In this document: positions 53,359-61,957 of the stretch, piece by piece
How the letters are laid out: every line of letters starts with the position of its first letter
How positions within the stretch are numbered: the stretch's first letter is position 1
The notes under the pieces: generated by a model
The model's input: only the letters and a program-made list of their open reading frames with translations
The model's database searches: none
What the model was told of the DNA's origin: nothing
Program-made: the position numbers and the translations under genes
From: Comamonadaceae bacterium
Lineage (GTDB): Bacteria > Pseudomonadota > Gammaproteobacteria > Burkholderiales > Burkholderiaceae_C
NCBI GenBank assembly: GCA_027488115.1
Contig: JAIYCG010000044.1
Coordinates: forward strand, 186,001-250,000
Reading direction: 5' to 3'
Length of the DNA: 64,000 bases

Positions 53359-53982
53359 TCAAGCCTCAAACCCAATAGCGTAGCCCCATGCATCCAGCCG
53401 ATCAGGGATGGCATTGAAAGCAAGGGTAATTCGCTCGGCCCCTAGGTTGACAGGTACTTCATGCAGAAGGTGGCTTGGAAAAAGAATCAAGTCACCAGGT
53501 TCAGGGAGTGGGGCGTTCCATTTGTCGGCGTTAAAGGGACCTGACTTCATGCCCGCGTGCGTATTGCGAAATACAAACTCTGCACCGCCAAGCGGGCGGC
53601 TAAAACGGGTACACGCGGAAGTGTCGCAGGTGCTTAGATAAAGGACGCCAGATGCGAAACAGTTGGAATGGTTGTGAAGCGACTGGCTTCCATTGTGCTG
53701 AAGTACATTCACCCAAATCTCTTTCACAAGCCATCGCAGTGACTCACCAAAAAGCAGTTGACCGAACGCCTGCAAGTGAGGCCCGATCTGCCGGACGACT
53801 GCATCCAGAGTGGTGTCTTCGCCCGGCCTGAGGATGCGCGTGTGCGACAGTTGGGTGGATCGTTGGTTGGCCACCGAAGCCGCTAGAGACAAGCGTTGTC
53901 CCAAGGCAATGGCTGCTTCTGGAGAGAGCAATGCGGGTATGCGCAGGACCGGGGTGGGAAACAACTCAAAGATTTCAGACAT
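53359..53982 (-). CDS. Putative 2OG-Fe(II) oxygenase (TIGR02466-type)
   Basis: 207 residues. Opens FELFPTPVLRIPAL, as in this family; the jellyroll core has WVNVLQHNGSQSLHNHSNCFASGVLYL, the second ligand region FPSHLLHEVPVN and an Arg (ERITLAFNAI) for 2-oxoglutarate. HxS/N rather than HxD at the first site makes metal binding less certain. Target unknown. It starts 6 bases after the HupE-like gene. Confidence 0.72.
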   Translation of the reverse strand: MSEIFELFPTPVLRIPALLSPEAAIALGQRLSLAASVANQRSTQLSHTRILRPGEDTTLDAVVRQIGPHLQAFGQLLFGESLRWLVKEIWVNVLQHNGSQSLHNHSNCFASGVLYLSTCDTSACTRFSRPLGGAEFVFRNTHAGMKSGPFNADKWNAPLPEPGDLILFPSHLLHEVPVNLGAERITLAFNAIPDRLDAWGYAIGFEA

Positions 53983-53988
53983 AGTCTG

Positions 53989-54960
53989 TCAGCCCGCAAT
54001 CACTGCGATGCGCGATAGCGTCCAAAACACCGAGATGCTGCCAATGCCGTACAAAATGACTTGCCGCGCGGTCGAGGTCCAAGTGTATTTTCGGGAAGCT
54101 ATAACCACCAGCCATGCCAGACCGATGACCACCAATTGACCAGCCTCCACACCCAGATTGAAGGTGAACAGTGCTATGTTGGCATGCTGTTCAGGCAGTC
54201 CAATGTCTTTGAGTGCACCTGCGAAGCCCAGCCCGTGTATGAGTCCAAATACAAAAGCCACAATGCCAGGCCAACGGCGGGTGATTGTGTCCTTTTGATT
54301 CAAGGCTTCCGCACTCACCAAAACAATCGACAAAGCGATGACGGCCTCTACAGGTGGTGGCCTTAGCGTCAATGCACCTAACGCACTGGCGGCTAGTGTC
54401 AGGCTGTGGGCAACTGTGAACAATGTGATGGTTGCCAAAAGTTGACGCCGAAAACCCACCAACAACAACAAGCTGATGACAAACAACAAATGATCAATGC
54501 CGCTCATAATATGTTCTATGCCCAGCACAACATAAGTTTGCGCCACTTGCCATGCGTCGCGCTCGTCGCGCGCAGAGCCAAACAAGCGCGCTGCAGGTTG
54601 GTTCTGGGTCAAGGTAAACGTACTGCGTTGCTCTCCTTGCCAAGTGATCCGTAAAATGACGGCTGAGTAGTTCTTTCCTATGCCATTGACTGCCAGGCTT
54701 CCCGCTAGCCCGCGTTCGCCACAACGAACAGTATTTGCATCACCAACACATCCTTCTGGCCAGACCGGCGTTAAGTCTTGAGAAATAGGTGTGTTTTTGC
54801 CGGGTACGCCCCACGCCCACACAAACTCTTTAGGAGCGACCTCCCGCATCGTCAGATCGGCCATTGTCATCTCGTGAGCGTCAACTTGTGCGCCGCTCAC
54901 CAGCAAAACGATGGACAAGAATGCGCGCTTGATCAACTGACTGACATGGAAATCCATCAC
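53989..54960 (-). CDS. HupE/UreJ-family membrane protein
   Basis: 323 residues. Signal/anchor LSIVLLVSGAQVDA, a periplasmic N-domain of about 120 residues, then six or seven helices with GIDHLLFVISLLLL, LFTVAHSLTLA, IVLVSAEALN and FGLIHGLGFAGAL. The His/Asp-bearing helices are those thought to bind Ni/Co or other metal in HupE/UreJ. No hydrogenase or urease is near, so the substrate is unclear. Its ATG overlaps the isomerase stop. Confidence 0.82.
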   Translation of the reverse strand: MMDFHVSQLIKRAFLSIVLLVSGAQVDAHEMTMADLTMREVAPKEFVWAWGVPGKNTPISQDLTPVWPEGCVGDANTVRCGERGLAGSLAVNGIGKNYSAVILRITWQGEQRSTFTLTQNQPAARLFGSARDERDAWQVAQTYVVLGIEHIMSGIDHLLFVISLLLLVGFRRQLLATITLFTVAHSLTLAASALGALTLRPPPVEAVIALSIVLVSAEALNQKDTITRRWPGIVAFVFGLIHGLGFAGALKDIGLPEQHANIALFTFNLGVEAGQLVVIGLAWLVVIASRKYTWTSTARQVILYGIGSISVFWTLSRIAVIAG

Positions 54961-55796
54961 GAATTCTTTCCTTCATCGCGAATGCGGTATTTTTTGCCTA
55001 ACTCGCGAATGGCGTTTTTGGTTAACTGCGAGGAAGTGAATTCCTTCCATTCTGTGAACACACGCTCTCTCATTTCGTCGTAGTTGACCTCACGGCCAGG
55101 CGTCAACGCAGTTAACCGTATTGCACGATATCCTTCTTGGCTTTGAAGCACCGCCCAAGTGCCAATGGTTTGCTTTGTAAGTGCATCGGCAAATGCCGTG
55201 CCATAACTTTGATCTAAATTGGGCCTGGGCCTGTCTTTGAAAATACGCAAACTCGCCTCCAGTTCAGGCGTCTGTTGACCGTTCAGGGCTGTCACAAACT
55301 TATTCAACTTTTCAGGGGTTGAATCACTGGCAGCCAGCACGGCTTCTTCAAAACTATAACGTGCAGGCAGGTCATACTGATCGCGCCGCGAATCGAACCA
55401 TTTGCGCAAACCTTCATCGTCGATTTTTGGCAAGACCAGCCCAGACTGCGTAGCGGTCAAAACTTTGAACACCACCCGGTCCTTCATCGCTTGATCACCC
55501 CGGTCCATACCAAGTGCAAGCCCCTCCCTGAATAAAACTTCGTTGTCCACCCATCGGTCGGTGAGCACTTTGAGTTCGGCAGCGGTAGGCTCTCTTTTCA
55601 TGCCAGCCACAAAGGCACCGCGAGCCTCGGCGTAAATTTCCTTGGTAATCACGATGTCTTGTGGATCGCCCCGCACGGACAGAAACAAAGCATCGGCTGC
55701 AAAGATAAGGGCACCCAACACAATAAAGTGTGTCAGCGGTTCACGCAAGGCGCGCTGAAGCCAAGTTGATGGTGTCTGATGAATTGAAGATTCCAT
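54957..55796 (-). CDS. Membrane-anchored parvulin-like peptidyl-prolyl isomerase
   Basis: 279 residues: one N-terminal helix (FIVLGALIFAADALFLSV), a SurA-like helical part (RWVDNEVLFREGLALGMDRGDQAMKDRVVFKV), then a PpiC-like domain (YSFEEAVLA..LNGQQTPELEA..TALTPGREVNYDEMRERV). The pairing with a HupE/UreJ protein recurs in proteobacteria, suggesting it helps fold or export a partner of that membrane protein. It starts 5 bases after the synthase gene. Confidence 0.75.
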   Translation of the reverse strand: MESSIHQTPSTWLQRALREPLTHFIVLGALIFAADALFLSVRGDPQDIVITKEIYAEARGAFVAGMKREPTAAELKVLTDRWVDNEVLFREGLALGMDRGDQAMKDRVVFKVLTATQSGLVLPKIDDEGLRKWFDSRRDQYDLPARYSFEEAVLAASDSTPEKLNKFVTALNGQQTPELEASLRIFKDRPRPNLDQSYGTAFADALTKQTIGTWAVLQSQEGYRAIRLTALTPGREVNYDEMRERVFTEWKEFTSSQLTKNAIRELGKKYRIRDEGKNS

Positions 55797-55801
55797 GGCG
55801 A

Positions 55802-58444
55802 TTAGTTCAAATTGACAAGAGGTTTGCCAGATGGCGAAAAGGATGCAGATGAAAGGGCGGCTTGCACTGCAGATTTTACTTGGGCAGAAAGCTTTGGATC
55901 TGTTTCTCGAACCGCTTCAGCCAAGGCCAGAAGCGGCTCAGAAGCAGGGCGAAAATCTGGACTTATGGTCACCATGTCCAAGAGCGGCGCGCGCAATTGT
56001 TCGAGCATGACCAAAGGGTCGGGGTTGGGACGCACAGCCATGCCAAAAGCAAGGTACTTGGTGCGCGCAGCCCAGTAAGCCTCAAGTCTTAGCGCTTCAG
56101 CACTCTGGCCAGAGCCTATGACATCGTTCGTGCGAGGAGCAAGCTCTTGCATCAGTGTGGCCAGCCTGCTCCTGGGCGCCTCTTGGGGCGAGTAACTGAC
56201 CCAAGGTGCCCTGTGGTTTACCACCGGCCGGTCATCCGTGTTGAGGATAGCGTCACGCACAAATTCCTTCAGTGTCTGAGGCCCGGCAATGATGCTGCCA
56301 AGCACCGCAAACTCATCATCGAGCTTGGCACGTTTTAACGCACTTGCCATTCGCGGCGACATTGCAGTCATTCGGGCGTGAACAGCTTCAACTTGCCACG
56401 CCGGCTGATCGGGTCGGGAGATCAAGCCAATCACAGGCGTGTCTAGGCTGTTGCTGGCAAGCACGGCCACAGCATTGGGATAAACCTTTACAAAAGCGGC
56501 CACGATGCTGCGAAGTGTCGCGATGTCCATTTGATGCAATGCCAGCCATTGGCAAAACAGACCACCGGGCTCAAGACGGGACCGCACAGCAGAAAAGTGC
56601 TCGACGGTGTACAAGCTGCCAGCCCCGTTTCTGGCTGGATGAAAAAGATCGGCTACGACCACGTCGTAGCGATAAGTTGTGGATTGAACATAGCGACGAG
56701 CGTCAGCGGCCACAGTTGCAACAGGGCTGGCAGAAGCAGGTGCGCCAGTTTTCAAAGCGAAAATGCCTGCCACCTCAATGACTTCAGGCAAAAGCTCAAC
56801 AGCTTTCACTTTGACCTTGGGGTCAAGGGCTGCAGCGTTGGCCGTGTAGCCTGTACCGTAGCCTAGAAACAAAGCTGTTCGAGGTGACGGATGCAAGATC
56901 AGGGGCATCTGTGCCAGACGTGTCTCTACCTGGCCGCTGGCACTGCTGCCTTCCTGGACGCGGTTGTTAATGTGCAATCGCGCCACACCGTCGGCATCGG
57001 ATACCACACTCACTGTAGCCATCACACCCTCACGATAGGACAACAAACGCCCGCCCGCAGACAAGTCCACAAATCGAAGAGGGCCCGCAAAAGTAGCCAT
57101 CAGCATCAAAGATCCAAATGCCACCCAGCCTGCGGGTTGATTCCAACTCTTGATGGATCGAAGCGCCAAATACCCTGAAATCAATATCAACAGAACAGCT
57201 CTTGCACCGGCAAAAGGTATCAAAAGAAGGCCAACGAGAGCCGGCGCAAGGGCCGAGCCCAAATTGTTGATGCCGAAAGCGATGCCTAGCGGCATGCCAA
57301 TTTGCTGGGCCTGGCGACACAACAAAGTGAAAAGCGCGCCCATGGCCATGGCAGGTAAAAGCATGGCGGCCATTCCTGCAACCCACTCGCCGGCAAGTGC
57401 TGCGGCTGCGTCGGAGCCAAGCCAGCGTGCAGGCAGAGCGTAGCTGTGATCTGCCCACCAGAGGCTGATGCCACCCAAAAAAATCGAAACAATGAGCGCA
57501 CCAAGTGCTTGGTCTATGCGCTCAGCTGAGTCATTCAAAGTGACGACTGCGCGCTTGATGATGACAGCGCCCAAGGCAGTACCCACCAAAAAAACCGCAA
57601 GCAACATGGCGTAGGTGTAGACCGTATTTTCTGTCACTTGGCTGATCACGCGAACAGCAAGTACCTCATAACCGATGCCCAGCAGTCCAGTGAAGAAAAG
57701 GCGTAGCGCAACTGATTGCTGCGAGGGCATTTGTAAGGGTGAGTCATTAGCCTGGATCTGAGGCGGTTCAGTTTCAGCTGCCGGCAAGCTGGCATCAAGA
57801 TTCACCTGCTCACCCCAAATTTTCCATGCCAAGAGGGCGCAAGTAGCGTTGAACGCTGCAAAGACCATGCTGGTGCCAAGCAGTCCGATGTGAGGCACAA
57901 AATAGAACACGCCAAGCAGCAGGCCCGCCACGGCGCCTAATGTATTGGCGGCATACAAACTGCCAAGGACTTGAGTTTGACTTCGCCTTAGCAAACGCTC
58001 CATGGCAGGCAGAGTTGCGCCCATGGCCAAAGTGGCAGGAAGTAAAGCAATGAAAGGAATGAAAAAAGCAAGGGTCCAATGCCAAACTGCCGATGGTTCG
58101 GCGCCAATCCATTGAGACAAATGCGGTAAGACCAAGGGTGATGCAAAGGTCACAAGCAGTGCCCAAACTGCAATCAATGCCTCTAGACCAGCATACCAAC
58201 GACCAGGGTATGGGCTGCGTTCCACACGGTGGGCTAGCAACAGTGAGCCTGCCGAAATGCCACCAAAGAAAGCAGCCAACACTGAAAGAACAGCAATGAT
58301 TTCATGTCCCAGTGCCAAGCCAAACTGCGCCGTCCAGACCATTTGCCAGACCAAGCCGCCCGCACCAGATGCAAACATCAGAAGAAATGCCAGCCCTGAT
58401 TGAGCTTGTCCTGCCATCACTGGCTTCTGCGCCTTGGTGGACAT
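55802..58444 (-). CDS. Fused membrane protein and spermidine-synthase-like methyltransferase-fold domain
   Basis: 880 residues from ATG 58444 (an upstream TTG at 58477 lies in the preceding terminator). The N-terminal half is multi-spanning (SGLAFLLMFASGAGGLVWQMVW..GISAGSLLLAHRVE). The SpeE-like Rossmann domain follows near 500-680: ALFLGYGTGYTANAAALDP, AVELLPEVIEVA, VVVADLFHP, YTVEHFSAVRSRLEPGGLFCQW. Polyamine synthesis is not assured; many fused forms have other roles. A C-terminal helical tail of about 150 residues is unassigned. Confidence 0.78.
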   Translation of the reverse strand: MSTKAQKPVMAGQAQSGLAFLLMFASGAGGLVWQMVWTAQFGLALGHEIIAVLSVLAAFFGGISAGSLLLAHRVERSPYPGRWYAGLEALIAVWALLVTFASPLVLPHLSQWIGAEPSAVWHWTLAFFIPFIALLPATLAMGATLPAMERLLRRSQTQVLGSLYAANTLGAVAGLLLGVFYFVPHIGLLGTSMVFAAFNATCALLAWKIWGEQVNLDASLPAAETEPPQIQANDSPLQMPSQQSVALRLFFTGLLGIGYEVLAVRVISQVTENTVYTYAMLLAVFLVGTALGAVIIKRAVVTLNDSAERIDQALGALIVSIFLGGISLWWADHSYALPARWLGSDAAAALAGEWVAGMAAMLLPAMAMGALFTLLCRQAQQIGMPLGIAFGINNLGSALAPALVGLLLIPFAGARAVLLILISGYLALRSIKSWNQPAGWVAFGSLMLMATFAGPLRFVDLSAGGRLLSYREGVMATVSVVSDADGVARLHINNRVQEGSSASGQVETRLAQMPLILHPSPRTALFLGYGTGYTANAAALDPKVKVKAVELLPEVIEVAGIFALKTGAPASASPVATVAADARRYVQSTTYRYDVVVADLFHPARNGAGSLYTVEHFSAVRSRLEPGGLFCQWLALHQMDIATLRSIVAAFVKVYPNAVAVLASNSLDTPVIGLISRPDQPAWQVEAVHARMTAMSPRMASALKRAKLDDEFAVLGSIIAGPQTLKEFVRDAILNTDDRPVVNHRAPWVSYSPQEAPRSRLATLMQELAPRTNDVIGSGQSAEALRLEAYWAARTKYLAFGMAVRPNPDPLVMLEQLRAPLLDMVTISPDFRPASEPLLALAEAVRETDPKLSAQVKSAVQAALSSASFSPSGKPLVNLN

Positions 58445-58475
58445 CGAAATTTCGGCCGTCAAAACATGTACTTTC

Positions 58476-58532
58476 AAAAAAAAGAAACCCGGCCTATAGC
58501 CGGGTGTGCAAGTCCGAGATCCGGACTTGCAC
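58476..58532 (-). terminator. Double-hairpin terminator after the DUF3604 gene
   Basis: Minus strand: an 11-base stem GTGCAAGTCCG / CGGACTTGCAC (58532-58506), then CCCGGC / GCCGGG (58504-58488) followed by TTTCTTTTTTTT. The second hairpin with its T run is the terminator proper. Confidence 0.85.
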
Positions 58533-58548
58533 GTCTTGCTAGCACGCT

Positions 58549-60657
58549 TTATTTAGCGCCTACAACCTTCACTGAGTTGGTCACTTCAATGTAAACAGGG
58601 TTGCTGTAGAACCACAGGTCTGCCCATGCGGCGACGTCCAGGCTAGAGTACTTGACGCCGTTGACAGTCCGCATGTGTGCTGGGCAAGCAGCATCAGAAC
58701 AAATCACTTTGCCAGGTTTTTGAGCCTCAGCCTTAGCCGGGTCAACAAACGGTGACAAGTCATAGTCGTTCAAGGGGTTGCCGTTTGCATCGGTTTCAAA
58801 CGGTGTGGATGCGGGCAGGTTGGTGCCGCGCAAACGAACGTACTGAGAAACCTTCACAGCGGGAATGCGGTAGCTCATCACCCGCAGACCATCGGCAGTG
58901 GCTGTCCAGTTGGTGCTGTTGAACACCTTCTTGATACCTGCGGACGGGTTGCTAGCAGCAGCAGTGCCTTCAATTCCTGCGTATTTCGCTGTGTCTGTGG
59001 GGCTCACAAAGCCAGTCACATTGCCGCCAATGACATCGATGTGATCGAGGACAGGCTGGTCTAGAGGCTGAGTGATACCAATTTGCTTGAGCGAAGGATT
59101 GGGAAAGCTATAAGGTGAGAAGTTTTTGCCGATTGGATCGCGCACAGCAATGGCCACCACCACATCTGCACCAGGTGCTACCACCAGCTTTTCACCCATG
59201 GTGGCACAGCCGTTGATGCGAACCTCTGCATTTTTGAGTGCAGCATTGGCCGCTGCTTTTTCCACCAGCGCTTTGAAAGCTGGGCGAGGAATGGCTGGAT
59301 TGGCCGCACAAGCAACGAAGGCCAAACGGTCGATCAAGTCGCCACTGCCAGCAAAGCTGTTACCTGAACGCAAACCGTCAATGATGGCTTCAGCTGTCAA
59401 GTTGTTAGTGCCTTTGCGAGCCATCACATAGTCTTTTTGGTATTCACCAGGGTAAAAGTCTTGGTCGGACTCACGCTGGTCGGGGCCAAAGGAGCCGCGG
59501 TTATGGTAGTCAGAACTTGCGAAGAACCACCACTTACGACCTTCACCCAAGAGAGCGTCCCACACGCCGCCAATTTTGGCCGCATAAATACCTGTGCCGC
59601 CATAGGTACCAAGTCCTACGCTGTCAAAACCACCAGTAGGGTTAGCCAAAGAAGCGCCTCGGTTGGGAGCGTATTCACCTCTGTTTTCAGAGGCCTGGTG
59701 GCCAGGCATGGACTCAAAACCGAAAGCAATGTCAGGTGCCGCGTTGTTAAAGTTACGCAAATGCTCGATGTTGAAACCCCTGTTGTTGTTTGCGAGGTAA
59801 ACACCAGCGCGCTCCAGGTGGGCGGGAACAAAGTAACTCGTTGTAGGCGCTTTTTCTTTCAACCACTTGATACCTTCAACGGTTTTGCGGTGTCCGAGGT
59901 CAAGCGTTGAAGCTGAGTTGGAGCCTGTGATTTTGCGTGCAGTAGCGCTCAAAGCATCTGTGCTGGTGGTGCCTGCCACAGAGCAGTCCCATTGGTTTTC
60001 TGCGCCGCGGCTGGTGTCCGTATCTGAGCGGTCAAAGCAATATTCGTACTGAGCCTGAAGGTTGGCATTGCCAGACACACCAGATTGTGGCCAAGGCCGT
60101 TGGCCCTGCAGAACCACCATAGACACGTGTTCGTGACCCGGTGCGTTTTGCTCCAAGCCAATCCAGATGGGCTTTTGACGTGCACGGCTTTCGTCTTCAG
60201 TGACCTTGTACTGAAATTCTTGAATTTCTTGCCAACGCCACATAGCCTTTGGCGTAGCTGTACCGTCACCTTTGATGGCTGCACGGCCGCCTGGCAGTGT
60301 GGACTCCCAAGATTGGTTAGGACCTTTGAGCGAACTGGCGGGCTGACCACCATTCACAACCGGTTCAAACGGGTCTTCACGAAGCGTACAGTTTCTGGCG
60401 CTGCTGCCACCGTGGTCCGCTTGAACAAACCAGTCCAGACCGAAGGTTTTAACGGACTTGTCAATCAACTTTTGCATAGAAATCTGACCATCCGAACAAG
60501 TCGTGTGGTTGTGAAAGTCGCCGGTGACGTAGGTGCCTGCAGGCTTGGTGTTGGCTTTTTCAGCTGCTGTTGCGATTTGCACTGTAGCAACAGACATCAA
60601 ACCTACCAAAGAAGCTACAGCAACTGTAGTGTGACGAAGGGCGAATTTTTTGCTCAT
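58549..60657 (-). CDS. DUF3604-family secreted protein
   Basis: 702 residues. Signal peptide VAVASLVGLMSVATVQIATAA. PHP-like metal motifs: GDFHNHTTCSDG (47-57; His49, His51) and VQADHGG (78-84), later PAHLERAG and SSDYHNRGSFGP. These fit a secreted PHP/amidohydrolase-like metal enzyme, but no reaction is known for DUF3604. It follows the lipoprotein gene by 31 bases and is cut off from the downstream genes by the double-hairpin terminator. Confidence 0.85.
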   Translation of the reverse strand: MSKKFALRHTTVAVASLVGLMSVATVQIATAAEKANTKPAGTYVTGDFHNHTTCSDGQISMQKLIDKSVKTFGLDWFVQADHGGSSARNCTLREDPFEPVVNGGQPASSLKGPNQSWESTLPGGRAAIKGDGTATPKAMWRWQEIQEFQYKVTEDESRARQKPIWIGLEQNAPGHEHVSMVVLQGQRPWPQSGVSGNANLQAQYEYCFDRSDTDTSRGAENQWDCSVAGTTSTDALSATARKITGSNSASTLDLGHRKTVEGIKWLKEKAPTTSYFVPAHLERAGVYLANNNRGFNIEHLRNFNNAAPDIAFGFESMPGHQASENRGEYAPNRGASLANPTGGFDSVGLGTYGGTGIYAAKIGGVWDALLGEGRKWWFFASSDYHNRGSFGPDQRESDQDFYPGEYQKDYVMARKGTNNLTAEAIIDGLRSGNSFAGSGDLIDRLAFVACAANPAIPRPAFKALVEKAAANAALKNAEVRINGCATMGEKLVVAPGADVVVAIAVRDPIGKNFSPYSFPNPSLKQIGITQPLDQPVLDHIDVIGGNVTGFVSPTDTAKYAGIEGTAAASNPSAGIKKVFNSTNWTATADGLRVMSYRIPAVKVSQYVRLRGTNLPASTPFETDANGNPLNDYDLSPFVDPAKAEAQKPGKVICSDAACPAHMRTVNGVKYSSLDVAAWADLWFYSNPVYIEVTNSVKVVGAK

Positions 60658-60688
60658 GGAAAATACCTTTTAATGCGTTGGTTGTGAG

Positions 60689-61162
60689 TTAAATCGATGA
60701 GGTCGATGACTGATCACCGTAAAAATAGACAACGCCAAGAGAGACTAAAACTTTGGTGCTGAATTCGACTGATGTTGTGTCAGCGTCTGAATTGGTGAGG
60801 GTGGCACTCAGTGTGCAAATATTACTGCTGTCGCAGCCTGACAATTTAGCGTTGGTGACAGAAGCCATTGGGAACAAAGACAAATCTGGATTTGTTCCAA
60901 GGGCTGTTGAGTTGGCATTCAGCGAATTCTCAAGATCAGACTTTGTGAATCCACTGTCCAGAAACTTTTCATTGAAGAGACTGGGCAAAGCTTTGGTGTC
61001 AAAACCAGCGCTGCTGACCAACGCAGAAAGGTAATTGCTAAATTTATTAGAAAACTCAGATGCAGCGCCCTCGAGGTTAAGAGCGCTATGACCTCCGCAG
61101 GCGCTCAATGTCAGCACAGCGCTTAAAAATAAAGAGGATGAAAAAACTTTTTTGCTGATCAT
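60689..61162 (-). CDS. Small lipoprotein of unknown function
   Basis: 157 residues; lipobox LSAC (Cys22) after SSSLFLSAVLT. The rest is Ser/Asn/Leu-rich with a late Cys pair (SGCDSSNICT). No family recognised. First gene of the minus-strand cassette and, from spacing, co-transcribed with the DUF3604 gene. Confidence 0.65.
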   Translation of the reverse strand: MISKKVFSSSLFLSAVLTLSACGGHSALNLEGAASEFSNKFSNYLSALVSSAGFDTKALPSLFNEKFLDSGFTKSDLENSLNANSTALGTNPDLSLFPMASVTNAKLSGCDSSNICTLSATLTNSDADTTSVEFSTKVLVSLGVVYFYGDQSSTSSI

Positions 61163-61381
61163 GCTAGAGATGCTCCCGTGGGGTTGGTGAAAAGTGATTT
61201 GTCAGTTGTGTTACAAATAAACGGATGAATGTTAATGTCTCAATATGACGGTAATAAGTCGTCAGTGCACTAGGCAAATGGGCTACGCCTTGCCACTTTG
61301 TGCTCGAAGTACCAAGGGTTTCTGCTCCACATGTTTAAGTTGCGCAGCATACTGTCGGAGTTGAACCTGAGAAAACACACC

Positions 61382-61951
61382 ATGAGCAAAGTTCTTACTC
61401 GCGAAACAGGCCACGAGCCAGAAGACGATGGCGAAGATCCCAGTCTGCCGCCCTTGCCGGCGGGTACGCGCAATTACATGACCCCTCAGGGCTATGCCAG
61501 TTTGCGTGCCGAGTTGTTCACGCTCATGGACGATGAGCGTCCCAAGGTGGTGGACATTGTTCATTGGGCCGCCAGCAACGGTGATCGTTCTGAGAACGGA
61601 GATTACATTTACGGCAAAAAGCGCTTGCGCGAAATTGATCGGCGCATACGGTTTTTAACCAAGCGCTTAGAAATTGCAGAAGTGACAGACCCCAGCACAC
61701 ACCATGGCAAAGACCAAGTTTTTTTCGGGGCCACGGTGACGTATGTGGAAGAAAACGGCGATGAGCGCACGGTCACCATTCTCGGTATGGATGAGGCCGA
61801 CAGCTTGAAGGGTGAGGTCAGTTGGGTCTCACCGATTGCACGCACCTTGTTAAAGTCAAGCACTGGCGATGTGCTGAAGCTTGTCACGCCGCAAGGCTGG
61901 CGCGAGATCGAAGTGCTCAATGTGACTTACCCCAGGCCTGAGGAACACTGA
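61382..61951 (+). CDS. greB: Transcript cleavage factor GreB
   Basis: 189 residues from ATG 61382. The coiled-coil tip GDRSENGDYIYGKKRLREIDRRIRFLTKRL carries the acidic pair that enters the RNA polymerase channel; the C-terminal FKBP-like domain has GATVTYVEENGDERTVTILGMDEAD and SWVSPIARTLLKSSTGD. An N-terminal extension of about 30 acidic residues is longer than in E. coli. The 219 bases upstream hold no other gene. Convergent with spoT, 6 bases apart. Confidence 0.93.
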   Translation: MSKVLTRETGHEPEDDGEDPSLPPLPAGTRNYMTPQGYASLRAELFTLMDDERPKVVDIVHWAASNGDRSENGDYIYGKKRLREIDRRIRFLTKRLEIAEVTDPSTHHGKDQVFFGATVTYVEENGDERTVTILGMDEADSLKGEVSWVSPIARTLLKSSTGDVLKLVTPQGWREIEVLNVTYPRPEEH

Positions 61952-61957
61952 CTATGC

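Noticed and set aside
59437-59910. Long open frame on the plus strand inside the DUF3604 gene
   Set aside because: Mirrors a strongly supported gene with signal peptide and metal motifs; translation has no family features.
61199-61216. TTGTCAG / GTTACAA pair before greB and the lipoprotein gene
   Set aside because: It is 165 bases from greB, matches are weak and no -10 fits; likely chance.
52749-61250. Genomic-island attachment repeat of the tRNA-Arg 3' end
   Set aside because: I looked for a copy of the T-arm/acceptor sequence downstream and saw none, and there is no integrase; a tRNA-borne island is not shown.
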